A DNA stretch of 64,000 nt from NCBI GenBank assembly GCA_030847615.1, contig JAUMIR010000001.1:265483187-265547186 (forward strand), in the 5' to 3' direction. This stretch comes from Gambelia wislizenii (lineage: Eukaryota; Chordata; Lepidosauria; Squamata; Crotaphytidae). The notes beneath the pieces are model-generated. The model was given only the letters and a program-made list of their open reading frames with translations, did no database searches and was not told the origin of the DNA. A program made the position numbers and the translations under genes. Shown here piece by piece: positions 1 through 10,911 of the stretch (position 1 is the stretch's first letter; each line of letters starts with the position of its first letter).

Positions 1-2220
1 CACCATATTTAGAGCATCTGGTAATTTCCTTAAAGAAAATCACACAGTGGCTCTTTTTATTAGTTACACATCCATAACCTACTGTCCTCCAAAGTTGTTT
101 TGAGAGTAAAAGAAGAAAGTAAATGTTACCAGCCATGAGTGTAAGGCAAGTGTTATAGGAGTGTAGACAGGAAAGCAAAAGAGATAGAAAGTGGGGGGAA
201 TCTTTACCATCATTTTCTGTTTGCCAAAAAAGGAAGGAAAAAAGCTGCAGTGTTGCAGAGAATGAGTCAGGATCTGACTCACATCAAGTATACCATGGTG
301 ATTTACAGTCTAGAATCCGATGTAGAGGAGACTTGGGAAAGGTAGAAGAGGCTCGCTGCACAAATCTTAAAAGTAAAATTATTGGATCAGCTTTTGGCTG
401 GCTTTGCCTTTCTACAAGATGAGATGAGGGACTTGGTTCTTGCATATATGGCTTTTTACAAATGAACAATTAGACCATGTACTTTTCCCATTCCTTTTTT
501 GATCTCTTTATTCCTAAAATTCCCAGTCTAACATGAGCGCTGGCCATAACAACTGGGGGTTCTGGGAGCTATAGTCACCAAAAACAACTTTTCCAAACTT
601 TTGTAATTCCAGCCAAGAATGGACTCCATTGCCACTTTACAAAGAAAAAAAAAAAAGATACAGACATTTGTGACCAAAGACATGTCAAGTTTGGGTAATC
701 AGATGCAACGGATGACAGAGTTCCAGTTAGGACTAGCATCAGGTTTGGTGTGCTTGGGCAATGATTGGCTAAGAGCCAAGAAAGGCCCATCCATGTACCT
801 GCCATGATTGGACCCACAGAGTGTCCTGGGTACCTATGTTGCCATCAGAGCACCCCTCTGCACTGGCATTACTGCTTCTTGACGCCACCCTTGTTGCTGC
901 TTGTCATTCAGATCACCTGAAGGACTTCAGGTGTTGAATCTTGGGGAATCTCACATTGTGGCCACCCACTGTGGAACAAAAAGGAGCCGCGGGTTTATTT
1001 CCCATGACAAACCTGCCTGTGGCTACCAGGTAAAACACACACCTCCAGGGGGGCACAGGGTAAGGTGAGAACTTTGTGGCAACACAGAGCAGCCATGCCA
1101 CAAGAGGACTGTGGTATGGTGAAAAGGACACCACCAGCATCTGGCAGGGAGTCAGGTTGCCAAGGACATCATTGGTGACACTATGCTAAGGGCTTATTAA
1201 AGTCTGGTGCAAGGTTTGGCTCCTATATATTTAATTCCAGGGGCAGAGGGCATACACTAGGAGGAACAAACATGCTTTCCTAAAATGGTTTCAGTTTGGT
1301 CTCTTGAGGGGCAAGTGGTGAATAATTCCATCAACCTTGCTATATAGTTAGTTTAAGTTCCCTGGATAGTGCATACATACATGCCAAAGCCAATCAAAAT
1401 ATTAAACAATATGGCCTGGCCATTAAAGATGTAATCCTATACCAATTAACATTTCCTGCAGTGATGCCGCGCAGCTAAAAATGCACAAAATTTGTCCCAA
1501 TTAAATCTCCCTTAAATCCATGGCTGGAAGTTGGTCACCCTACTCTATCCTCAACAGCTCTGCTTAGGCCTTGCAGACTCACAAGCTGCTGAAAGGTACG
1601 AGGTATACTCTGGTGTTGTGGGTGGAAAGAAAAGTTGGTTGAGTTTTTGTAGAAAACTTGTTTTATTGAGCTGACACGTTTCAGGTGTCAATTCTTCTTC
1701 ATGAGCTATAAAAATAAGCACATATACATACATTTATTAACAATGCTTTTACAGTATAAAATTGCGTTAAAAAATTAAATCTGGCTTAACAAACCATCAG
1801 TGTTAAACGTCTGTTTACTCTTGGTATTCTTGTGCTTTCTGCAACCGGACATGTTATCTTGGATTGGCCTTTTCAATCATCAGCGCGCTTGCAGAAAGCA
1901 TGGGATGAGTCCTTCCTGAATCTTTGTTTGCGAAGAAAAGCCAGAATGAGAGAGAGAGAGAGAGAGAGACTCCTGTACTCATCTTGATTATAAAATATAG
2001 GTCATTTATGCATTAGGAGATGCTACGTATGTAGGATCATCTTTGTTTTCTTTATTCATTATGCCTGTACATGTTCCTGATTTCTAGAGATCAAACATAC
2101 ACTTTTTGACAAGAGCAAAAATTCTACACTTCAGAGACTATGGCTATGCTTCGATAGCTTGCAGACTCAAGCACAGGAAGCTGCTTTGATCACGAGGGAG
2201 AATCCACACTACACAAACGA
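1..2220. other. Upstream intergenic sequence
   Basis: No gene is supported. A Penelope-like scrap lies at about 1640-1735 (reverse: AAGAATTGACACCTGAAACG) and a (GA)n tract at 1948-1968. The short open frames here look random. Confidence 0.4.
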
Positions 2221-2224
2221 TCCC

Positions 2225-2446
2225 GAGATTTTCACACTACCCTGTTATAGTGTTACTATTCCACTTTAACTGCTCTGGCTTCCTCCTGTGGAATTCTAGG
2301 GTTTGTAGTTTAGTGAGGCCTAAGAGTTCTCTGGCTAAGAGTTCTAAATGCCTCTCCCTAAATTGCAAATCCCAGGATTCCCCAGGAGTCAGCCAGAGCA
2401 AATAAAGTGGAATAGTAACACTATAACAGTGTAATGTGAAAATCTC
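2225..2446. mobile_element. MITE with 56-bp inverted ends
   Basis: GAGATTTTCACACTACCCTG at 2225 and AGTGTAATGTGAAAATCTC at the other end are inverted, with TATTCCACTTTAACTGCTCT also reversed as AGAGCAAATAAAGTGGAATA. The core has GGGTTTGTAGTTTAGTGAGG. Confidence 0.75.
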
Positions 2447-2639
2447 CAACTGGATTATTTTTGCCATGCATGGCTCCTTCCCATGGAATCCCTGGGCTTT
2501 GTAGTCTTGTAGCCTTCTCTGTCAAAGAGCACTGGTGCCTCTCCAAACTACAAACCCAGGATCCCGTAGGAAGGAGTTGTGGCTAAAAGCATCCTGTTTG
2601 AAAACGGATTAGTTGTGTTGTGTAGATGCCACCCGGCCA

Positions 2640-2800
2640 GGGAGTCGCTTAATAATAATAATAATAATAATAATAATTTTATTTTTAATTTTTACCCCGC
2701 CCCTCTGTTAAAAACAATTGGGGCGGCTTACAACCATCAAAATACAATAATGCCAGCTAAAATCCCTAAGCACCACCCACCCCACCCTCCCTCATAAAAA
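2640..2800 (-). repeat. LINE 3' tail with (AAT)n
   Basis: An AAT run at 2650-2677 is followed by TTTACCCCGCCCCTCTGTTA and GGGGCGGCTTACAACCATCA, the reverse of the tail at 38036. Confidence 0.65.
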
Positions 2801-3099
2801 GATATTAACCTCATACAATTTAAAAAACACCTAAACTAAAATCACATATAAAAACAAACAGAAAAATTAACAGCTTCCTCTCTTCCTGCTGCTTTGAAGA
2901 CTCTGTCCTTCTTTTTTTATAGAACAACACTGACTTCAATTAAACAATGGTCAATATTCAAGGTAAGCTTGATAGAAACTAATTATTTTCATTTTCAGTA
3001 AAAAACAACAACAACAACAAAAAAAAACAAACAACAGTCTTCCCTTCAAGGCTGAGTTATCCTTGCTTTGGTATTCAGCTTCTGAGCCATGAAACTGAT

Positions 3100-3368
3100 A
3101 AAAAAATGAACCAAGAAAGATGCCTCCCAAGAAGCCCGCCTTCCCGCCTCTCTCTTGCGGGGGAAGGCCTTGTGTCCGGGGCTCTCCCTCCCCTTCCGGA
3201 GGCCGCCAGCCCAGCCTCTTTCTGAGGAGAAGGGCGGTCCGGGCGGGCTGGCTCTGGCTCGCCCAATCAGGGCTCCGGGTCGCCCGCCAGCCTCGGCTAC
3301 TAGGCGCCCTTCTTCTGACCCCCCCAAGGCGGCGCCGCCGCTGGGTTCAAGCGGTGGCGGGCGAGGAA
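3100..3368 (+). promoter_or_regulatory. NEMP2: CpG-rich promoter and 5' UTR of NEMP2
   Basis: From about 3100 to 3560 the sequence becomes strongly GC- and CpG-rich against an AT-rich background, which fits a CpG-island promoter over the first exon. No TATA box is evident. The start codon at 3369 has G at -3 and G at +4, a strong context. The reading frame stays open upstream to an ATG at 3120, but only the part from 3369 looks like a signal peptide, so the earlier stretch is taken as 5' UTR. The transcription start site cannot be placed. Confidence 0.6.
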
Positions 3369-3513
3369 ATGGCCGCGCTGCCTCCCCATGCCCTGCGAGC
3401 CAGAGTGCCCCAGCTGTTGCTGCCGCCACCACAGCTGCCGCTGCAACAGCTGTCTGTCCTCCTCGCCCTGCTGCCGGCGGTCCTCGGGGATGGAGAGCTG
3501 GCCTTACTCGCAG
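3369..3513 (+). CDS. NEMP2: NEMP2 coding exon 1 (signal peptide)
   Basis: The exon encodes residues 1-48 and the first base of codon 49. It begins MAALPPHALRARV, followed by a leucine/proline-rich stretch and the hydrophobic core LSVLLALLPAVLG, which looks like a cleavable signal peptide that directs the next domain into the ER or perinuclear lumen. The exon ends CAG before GTAAGA, a good donor. The single carried base joins the AT of exon 2 to make an aspartate. The N-terminus of this family is poorly conserved, so the start rests on the signal peptide, the Kozak context and phase. Confidence 0.8.
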
Positions 3514-3604
3514 GTAAGAAAGAAAGGCCCCGGTTAGGGAAAGGGTCGCAGCGCCCCGCTCCTCTGTCAAGTGCTGTGGGGTGACATTAGTCCAAGTCCC
3601 ACCG

Positions 3605-3857
3605 AGCTGGCTTCTGAGCCCAAATGGGCAGGGCTGGTTTAAGGCACCAGTGGCGGCCTCAGCATCCTCAGGGGGCCCCATCATTGTGGGGGCCTCCATA
3701 GTAGTAACCCTCCTTCTGCAAAGACATTATTATTAGTAATAATCTGAATATCCTGTACTGTGAATAGGTTAGGTTGAGTTAGGTTACATTGACCTAAGGT
3801 AAACATAGGGGGCTCCCAAAATAAAGCATTGCCCCCCAAATTCCTTAAATCAGTCCT
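3605..3857 (+). mobile_element. hAT-like MITE (first copy of a family seen again near 46.8 kb)
   Basis: The block starts with AGGGCTGGTTTAA and ends near TTAAATCAGTCCTG, imperfect terminal inverted repeats. Its interior (paired GGGGGCC motifs, TTATTATTAGTAATAATCTG, TAGGTTAGGTTGAG) reappears reversed at 46785-46995. The CAGGG-type ends suggest a non-autonomous hAT element, but no clear target duplication was confirmed. Confidence 0.5.
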
Positions 3858-3902
3858 GCAAATGTGGGTGGTCTTCCAGACCTGGCTAGATTCCCCATGT
3901 CA

Positions 3903-4021
3903 GGGGCTCTTAACCTTTTCTTTACTAGGAACCCCCTCCCCCCTTTACATATCTTTTGTTGCCAGGACCCCCAAGACTTCACTCAAGAGTTAAAAACAAC
4001 AACAACAACAACAACAACAAT
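3903..4021. repeat. hAT-like fragment followed by a (CAA)n tract
   Basis: The start GGGGCTCTTAACCTTTTC and the later GCCAGGACCCCCAAGACTTC resemble one end of the widespread hAT elements that open with a CAGNGGTTCTNAACCT motif. A CAA microsatellite follows at about 3986-4021. The other end was not found. Confidence 0.4.
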
Positions 4022-4239
4022 ATCAGACCATCCATGAACGCCTTCCCTCAGAGACACTGAAAGAGAAGGAAAGACTTTTCTCCTGCTTCTTCTTGCAAGT
4101 CTGTGGTTGAAGTGGATTGAATGGCAATGCGCAGGCCAAGCCAGCTAGTCTTTGCCTTGGCTCCTGTTGCAAGGCTACTTCACTGCAGGGAGGTGGTGGG
4201 CCAAGCAGCCTTCAAGCCTTTGCAGACTCCCTGTGCAGA

Positions 4240-4400
4240 CATCATGACCCTGGGGGGGGGTCCCCAGACCCAACTGCCATATGTGGTTGGCCATCAGTCC
4301 TGGCTGGAAGAGCCAATGGTGAGAAATGCTGGGGGTTGCAGTCCAACCAGACAGCCACCCAGTTCTCACCTGTGGCCTTTCAGTTGTTTTAGAGTTGGAC
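4240..4400. repeat. Short MITE of the 'CCATTGGC / GGGAGTTGCAGTCC' family
   Basis: Contains the pair GGTTGGCCATCAGTCC and AGAGCCAATGGTGAGAAATG plus TTGCAGTCCAACCAG. The same arrangement recurs near 17.8, 20.97, 48.7, 61.3 and 62.1 kb, so this is a high-copy interspersed repeat with inverted ends. The superfamily is not certain. Confidence 0.5.
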
Positions 4401-5010
4401 TTCCCAAAGTTCCAGTCAGTAGGACCACTGGGTTACAGGTAGTTGAGGCAACACTACCTGGAGGACCAAGGTAACCTGGCTGTGTTTTGAAAAGTCTTTC
4501 CCTCTTTCTGCAATTTGGACATATTTTTAATGAAGAAAGTAGAATTTGAATTAGTGCAACTAATGTAATTTACATTCAAGTTTATAATTGGAACTGGAGA
4601 TGGGTACTAGCTTTGATTAGGACCACTAAAGTGTTAGCAAAAAGTGGTGCAAGCTTTCAAGTTCTCCAGAAATCTTCCCCAGGTATGATAACAGGGGAAA
4701 AAGGGGGGAAAGAAAAGAAACAAAGAATCAGAAAAGTTGGCCCTGTGAATTGGCCATTGTGTGAGTGTGTCTGGTATTGCAAGCTGAGTGAAGAGAAAAA
4801 ACAAGTGTACAGTTGTCCCTTCATATTTGCTGGGGTTTGGTTCCACGACCCCAGTGGATACCAAAATCCGTGAATACTCAAGTCCCATTATATGCACTGG
4901 CATACCAAAATGGTCTCCCTTATATATATATGCTATATTTGCTAAATATAAGATTTTGCTAAATAAAATATACCATATATATTTCCCACTTAAATCTGGA
5001 TTATAAAATA

Positions 5011-5419
5011 CAGTTGTCCCTTCACATTTGCAGGGGTTAGGTTCCACAGACCCCCGTGAAAGTGAAATTTCCCTTTTACCCAGGAGCGCATATATGGAGG
5101 CTGGAAAAGGAAAATATCCTCCCCCTCCCTCCCCAGGTGACCACGGGGCCTCCGGAGGCCCTGAGGTCGCCTCCCCATGCCTCCCCACTCCCTCTCCAGG
5201 CGACCATGGGGAGTCCGGAGGGCCTCCGGAGGCCCCGAGGCCACCTCCCCACGCTTCCCCACACCCTCTCCAGGCGACCATGGGGCCTCCAGAGGCCCCG
5301 AGGCCGCCTCCCCACGCCTCCCCACTCCCTCCTGAAAGTGGTGACGGGGCCCCCTCCGGCAAACCGCAAATATGTGGAACCGCGAGTGTGGAGGCCGCGA
5401 ATGTTGAGGGAGGACTGTA
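5011..5419. mobile_element. Nested Tigger-like MITE with an internal minisatellite
   Basis: It is flanked by TA, begins CAGTTGTCCCTTCACATTTG and ends GGGAGGACTGTA, so both termini are inverted copies. Between about 5135 and 5335 it carries three GC-rich tandem units of roughly 63-74 bp, each with a GCGACCATGGGG-like start and a CTCCCCACGCCTCCCCA-like end. This expansion keeps long frames open on both strands, but these are not genes. Confidence 0.65.
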
Positions 5420-5424
5420 TATTC

Positions 5425-5571
5425 AATGATTTTGGCTAACAGAATAAAACAAATTAAGATTATCACTGACATTATTAACAAAGACCAAAATGGATTCATA
5501 CCAGGGAGAAGAATTAGTGATAACATAAGCACAGTGCTAGATATGTTAGAATATTTTGAAGGATTTTTATT
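5425..5571 (+). pseudogene. L1 ORF2 reverse-transcriptase fragment
   Basis: Plus-strand translation gives NRIKQIKIITDIINKDQNGF then IPGRRISDNISTV, the classic L1 reverse-transcriptase segment around the NGFIPGR motif. It has no start or ends and is only about 49 residues long. It sits directly against the nested MITE, so the order of insertions is unclear. Confidence 0.7.
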
Positions 5572-6284
5572 TCTTAAGGAATATTTTCAAGCTGTGAATA
5601 CTTAAATCCGTGGATACCAAATCCATGGATACAGAGGGACAACTGCATTAACTCTCCGTCTGCTGAGAGGATGTTGGTGATTGCTGTCCATCCCCACCAA
5701 CCAGAAATTTGTCTGATGCTCTGAGAACTGATCATTACCTTTCTTTAGAGGGCTTGGAGCAGAAACAGAGCAACATGAGTGTCTATATCAGCAAAACTGG
5801 AGATTATATATAGGTGGTCCACAAGTTGCTGTTGTTTAAATCAGTTGAAGTCAATATGTAGGCATTACTCAGTAGTTGGTGCAATCGCTCATTAAATGTT
5901 GAAAGTATTTGTCTGTGATGGCAAATCCAGCCCTTATTGGTTAATTGGGATAATTTCCAAAGCAGATTATGAAACAGAATAAAACAGTTGTGGGGTCCAT
6001 AAGTAAAACCAAAAATTAGAGGTGAGTAAGACTTTTTATTAGAACCATTGTAGTGTTACAACAGCAGCATGAGTTTTGTGTTTTTTTCCAGAACTCATTG
6101 ACTGGCTGATAGTACAAAAATTAGGGGTAGTGGAAGAAACAGTCTGAAAATCTGGCCTGTTGGATTAGCGCTCTGTCTGTGCATCCGTATGATAACGGGT
6201 GTCCTAATTCTCTTTCACTAGAGCAGTATTGAAAGGGATAGTCATGTTAATTTGTTTTAGCATTAAAAGGGATAAAAGAATCAA

Positions 6285-6430
6285 GTGGCACCTTTGAGAC
6301 TGACTGCTCTGTTCCAGTGTAAGTTTTCATGGACTGATGGAAGTGGACTGAAGTCCACAAAAGCTTTTGCTAAAATAAACAATTCAGTCTCAAAGACACT
6401 ACTGGGCTCCTTTGTGCCTACCTTTTCCAT
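6285..6430 (+). repeat. Penelope-like element fragment
   Basis: The string GAAGTGGACTGAAGTCCAC followed by AAAAGCTTTTGCTAAAATAA and GTCTCAAAGACACTACTGGG resembles the conserved terminal sequence of vertebrate Penelope-like elements. No coding part remains. Related scraps lie near 1.6, 22.3-22.7 and 34.3 kb. Confidence 0.45.
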
Positions 6431-6675
6431 TAAGGTTACTGATCTGGTCTACAACCTTGATCTATGGGGAGAGATGGGTAATAAATAACAACAACAACAG
6501 TAATAATAATTAGGCAGCCTGAGATCATTCATCGAGCATGATCAAATCAGTGTTTTGAATGCCGTGCTGTGCTGTTGCTAGGGCACAGGGCCCTTCCCTG
6601 AATTCCTTGGAGACCTGAAACATACAATTGCCTCCAGCAAAACATCTTGATTGAAGGCAAAGTCTGACCCCAGAT

Positions 6676-7260
6676 GTGCCCCCCCCCGAAGCTGTTTTTG
6701 TAGCCCACAGCCTCTCTAGGCTCCCCAGAATGCCTCTTCTTAGTCTACATCCCCTTCATGAATATCCTTTCCTGGAAGTTTCTAGGAGTGGAATTCACCT
6801 TCTAAATAGGTTGTGGGGTCCCCCTGCACTTTTAAAGATAAAAACAACTATCAAAACCCAGAAGTGGACTTTTAGCCACTTAGAGTTCTTTTGTTTGTTT
6901 CTTCACATTTTTGGCAGTCCATGTGGCTTTCAGACCCACCATAGTTGGCTGTTCTGGTCTAAGATGCATGGTATGTGCTCAGGAGTGGTTGTTAGAAGCC
7001 CTCCTCAGTTCATGTACTTAACAAAGTACTTTTCAGCAACACAATCCTTTTGTAAGACTGGTTGCAGAGGTGGCTGGTTGCTGCATGTCACTGGGGTGGT
7101 CAATCCACACTGGTCCATTCTAGTCTTTCAAGAAGCTATCCATAGGGCTGACCTCTGTTCTTCAAACCTTGGAGAGCTCCTTCAAAAATCTAGAAAGGTG
7201 CCATGGAGCAGATTCACTAACCCACTGACACGGAAGCCCCCAGCTCCCCTGATGGATTGA
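6676..7260 (+). other. Long open frame inside an interspersed repeat, not a gene
   Basis: A 194-codon frame is open here, but the composition is not gene-like and no domain is recognised. The stretch at about 7060-7230 has a diverged relative at 30660-30780 (shared AACCCACT blocks after TTCACTA/TTCACCA, and a GGTAGCTGGTTG-like start), so it lies in an unclassified repeat. A chance open frame is the likely explanation. Confidence 0.5.
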
Positions 7261-7399
7261 TTCAACATGTTTTTAAGCTTCTACATTAGAAGCCAGGTAT
7301 TCATTTAGTCAGAGTTCAAGCTGAAGCCCACAGAGGGATACTTGTGTAGCTCCTTGTTGCCCCCCCTCCACTTGCAGCCTAACACAGTAAAGTGCATTC

Positions 7400-7735
7400 A
7401 GATTTATTGATTGATTGATTTATTCATACCCCGGTCTTCAGCCATGAAGGCTCTCAGAGCAGCTTACAAATTGTTAAGCAATAATGCCTACACATGTACA
7501 CTGCTTTTATAGCACGCTTGGCACTCTTCAAGTGGTTTCCAATGTGTGTTAGTTAATTGCCCCCACAAGCTGGGTACTCATTTTACTGACTTACGGAAGA
7601 ATGGAAGGCTGATTGAACCTCAGAGCCCTTGGGATTGAACTCGCAATGTTGTGGCTGCAATACCGGCATTTAACCACTATGCCACCAGGGCTCCCTTAAC
7701 CACTGCGCCATCAGGGCTCCATATAGTGATTCCTG
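7400..7735 (-). repeat. LINE 3' tail joined to a tRNA-derived SINE fragment
   Basis: At 7400-7480 the plus strand reads ATTGATTGATTTATTCATAC then CCCGGTCTTC and CAGCTTACAA, the reverse of the '...GGCGGCTTACAA' LINE tail seen elsewhere in the window. At 7540-7735 the reverse strand reads GGGAGCCCTGGTGGCATAGT then GGTTAAATGCCGGTATTGCA, the tRNA-like head of a Sauria-type SINE. Confidence 0.55.
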
Positions 7736-8311
7736 CAGGGCAGAGGTGGGCATCTGCTCACTTCCTTAAGATTAGATAGCAGTGGGTGACCACCATCAGT
7801 GGCTTGGGTAGGACCAGCTTCAGCACTAGGAATTTGGGGTGTTAGTCATGGTTAGTAGTGCTAGCATAGCAAGCTTATAAAAAACTGCCATGGATCAAGG
7901 CCCATTGCTTATAGCTAGCATAACCAATGTTAGGGAGGGCTGCTGCTAGATTTCAGCAATATCTGGAGGCCTTAACTTCCTCACTTCTGTCACAGGTAAA
8001 GGCAGAGAACAAACATAAGGAAGCATCAGCCCTTCAGGTAGTTTGGATTATAATTCCCATAATGCCTTACCATTGGTCATATAATTTGGATAGTTAAGGT
8101 CTAAATCATTTGGTGTTCTATACAAGGTTTCCTACCCATGGTGTAGAGACCACATCTTAACATGGCAATTAGGTCCGGCTTAGTTTCTAGCTGGGAAGAT
8201 CAATGTAAATAGCATGAGACTTATGTAATGTAGCAGGAAAAAAATGTCCAAACAATTTGCAGAGGTCTCCAAACCTTTTGATACATTCTCTCCCCCACCT
8301 TACCTATCTAG

Positions 8312-8427
8312 ATAGTAGTTGTAGGCGTTTGAAGACCATGGATGTAATGCGCAATTATGGTCCGGCGTGTTTCTGCTACATCCCAAATGGAACAATCCAC
8401 TTGAAAAATGTCTGGTCGACTATTCAG
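8312..8427 (+). CDS. NEMP2: NEMP2 coding exon 2 (start of luminal domain)
   Basis: The exon encodes residues 49-87. The acceptor is a pyrimidine-rich tract ending CTATCTAG before 8312; with the base carried from exon 1 it opens D-SSCRRLKTMDVMRNYG. The diagnostic part is ACFCYIPNGTIHLKNVWSTI, which corresponds to the family pattern FCY...IW..IQ in the luminal domain with its conserved cysteines. The donor is CAG before GTACAG, phase 0, and it joins exon 3 to read IQ-VKIDSTEMFEV, as expected for the family. Other AG dinucleotides nearby give the wrong phase. Confidence 0.82.
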
Positions 8428-8794
8428 GTACAGTCCCACCATTGATTTGTGCAGACGTAACATAGAAGTTTCTTTCCTCAAGAAGAATTATCAAGATGGG
8501 GTGCGAGTGTACTGGGAAGAACACAGCCACATGTCACTTAGAAAATGCCATGCTGAGTGTTGTGTAGGAGTCTGAAGATTGAGATTTAATTTCTAATGTA
8601 GGCTGGAACTCTTGTGGCATTTCAACACTATTCTATTTGTGTGGGCTTCCTTTGCAAAAAAAAAAAAAAAAAAAAGGGCATCTCCTGCCCTCTCCACCTC
8701 AATAAAACAAACATCCACTGTATTTATGTATACGGCAGCAAAACCAAAGATGTTTCTTAATAGTTAAAGGAAATAGAGGTTCAGGTGTTCCCCC

Positions 8795-9035
8795 ACCCCC
8801 GTATTCACAGGAGATATGTTCCTTGACTTACTGTGGATAAGTGAAACTGCGGATAATAGCAAACCCTATTAAAATAAAAGATTTCCTGTTCAACCATACC
8901 ACAGAGTTGCATTGGAGGACCTAGCAATTCCTAGAGAGGATACATCTCTAGGCATTTTCCAGCACAACTCTATGGTATGTATCCCTCCGATTACTGTAAG
9001 TGCAGATATTGGCTCCGTGGATACGGGGGGCAGGG
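8795..9035. mobile_element. Tigger-like MITE
   Basis: The left end has CCGTATTCACAGGAGATATG and the right end GGCTCCGTGGATACGGGGGG, inverted relative to each other, with the interior ACTCTATGGTATG / ACCATACCACAGAG pair also inverted. This is the arrangement of mariner/Tigger MITEs, also seen at 22350-22620. Confidence 0.5.
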
Positions 9036-10038
9036 GGGGCAACCTCTCTATGCTAGATATGCTCTTAGAAGTCTGAACTACAGCTCAGTGAGCAAATCAC
9101 AGTGGAAACTGAAGACGCTGGCAATTCAGTCCAGTCCATGTCTACTGCAACGAAGCTCCACTGGTGGGAGTTGTTTCTGAGTAAATATGTGTAGGACTAC
9201 ATCATGAAGGTACATCTACATTATAACCATACATTGATTTTTTTATGAATTCAGCTGTCCTTCAACAAATGCTATAAATTATTTGGCCAGGGAGCCAGTT
9301 TTTTTCTGTTTGAGATCCCCAGCTGTCTTCTACACAGAGTAATGGTTCCCAAGGTTTTCTGGGGAGATGGAATAATTAATAAACAGGACAGGGCTTATTA
9401 GGAAGGAGGAGGTGGCTACTTCAGGCAGCAGATTTTGGGGGATGAGGTGTCATGAAAAGTTAGCAAGTTGCTAGTTATTAATTTTGGGGATTGGTACCTT
9501 ATGAATTTGGTTGGCCTTGGGTTCTCTGTATGATGACTCCAGTGGGAGGGTGCTGTTTGTTGCTCTGTCTCAGGTTGCAAAATGTCTCCACGGACTCTGC
9601 TGATCAGACATTTTGGAAGTATAGATGTTCCCCTTACTAAGCCCTCAGAGGGTCTTCTTTGTGTGCTTCTCAAAAGAATGGAATGTGACCAAAGTACAGA
9701 AAATGCCAGGTTTTTTTTCTAACAGGGCCTTCTTCATTTCTGCTATTTCAGTTAAAGGGTCCATCAGTAAAAAAGGAAATTGGTAAAATCAATGTTACCA
9801 TATTTTTGCTTGGACTTTCTGTTTCCTGATTAGGAATAGGCAACCTGGGTGCCCTCCAGATGTAGAGGACAACAACTTCCGTGAGAATGATAACCCTGAC
9901 AATTGGCCATATACACTCTATGAAAGTTTTAGTCAGAAACACCTGAAAGGCATCAGGTTCCCTGCCCTTGGCCCAAATATATAAGATTTTGGCCTGGATA
10001 TTTTCACACATAGAATCTCATTGGAATCCAAAGGCAGT
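9036..10038. other. Intron 2 stretch, little recognised
   Basis: No exon, RNA gene or intact element is seen. A partial short MITE (GTGCCCTCCAGATGTAGAGG) lies at about 9830-9900. The rest looks like ordinary intronic sequence. Confidence 0.4.
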
Positions 10039-10392
10039 CTCTAGGACAGTGACGGGCAACCTTTTGAGCTTAGTGTGTCAAACTTCGCCAAAAAACTGAG
10101 CATAACTCGGGTGGTGTGTCACTTTGAGGAAAAAACATGTATGCGTGCAGGATTTCCACTTTGGGGAGAGGGGAGGAAAGTGGGACCGGGGCTTCAAAGC
10201 TTTGATCGCCATTTAGGGAGGGGGGGGTAGAGGAAAGTGGCAACCGGGGCTTCAAAGCCCCAATTGCCACTTTAGGGAGGGTGGTGAGGTTGCAGGCGGT
10301 GGGAAGGAGGCCTACGGCCGCGTGTCATCAGAAATGGCTACGTGTGTCAGTGCTGACACACGTGTCATAGGTTCGCCATCACTGCTCTAGGA
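10039..10392. mobile_element. hAT MITE with 8-bp target site duplication
   Basis: The duplication CTCTAGGA is found at 10039-10046 and again at 10385-10392. The element between them starts CAGTGACGGGCAACCTTTTG and ends GGTTCGCCATCACTG, so the ends are inverted repeats. Eight-base duplications and CAG...CTG ends define hAT transposons. There is no transposase. Confidence 0.8.
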
Positions 10393-10911
10393 TCACTTTC
10401 AGAAATCAGTGTTTTTTACTGTAAGATCTTGCAGACAAGCCACATTCACACCTAACTTTAAACCAAGATTCCAGGAGGGGGGAGCTAGCATCAATGGCGT
10501 AGGAGCAATTCCGAGGATGGGTGCTTAAGGTAGTGGAATTAAATTAATAATTTTCCCTCAAAGAGGCATGAGGAGAGTTTTTGAGGGAAGATTTATGGCT
10601 GTGAACTACTTAGGAATGTTAATAGAGGAGTTAATTGCAGTTTGAAGAAGCCTAAAGTAAATAAATAGTTACTTTCAGTTTTGCCAAATGGGAGCTGCCT
10701 TCACCATTACTAAAAGGAACATTTTACTAATAAATCAGTAAGGTTGGACAAAGCAGTGAATAATTGAAGGCAAATAAAAGTAGGATTATGTAACAGGTGA
10801 AGAAATATTTGATCTAACTGGATAATAAGTGGAAAGCTTTAAAAAATATATACATGGTGAAGGAAGGAGGGGCCATCAACAGAAGGGGAAGAACGACCTA
10901 TCCTGAATACT

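Larger units (their letters stand above)
4809..5645. mobile_element. Tigger-like MITE, interrupted by nested insertions
   Basis: The left end CAGTTGTCCCTTCATATTTG and the right end ATCCATGGATACAGAGGGAC followed by AACTG are inverted, matching the style of Tigger (Tc1/mariner) MITEs. The interior is split by a second MITE of the same style (5011-5419) and by an L1 reverse-transcriptase fragment (about 5425-5571). Confidence 0.6.

Noticed and set aside
3046..3699. 217-residue minus-strand frame over the CpG island
   Set aside because: It is the shadow of NEMP2 exon 1 and promoter, with GC-driven alanine/glycine/proline content.
4990..5532. Long overlapping frames on both strands rich in glycine and proline
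   Set aside because: They come from the GC-rich minisatellite in a MITE; frames are open on both strands because the repeat lacks stops.
6676..7260. 194-codon open frame in intron 1
   Set aside because: No domain or gene-like composition, and part of it is shared with a repeat near 30.7 kb.
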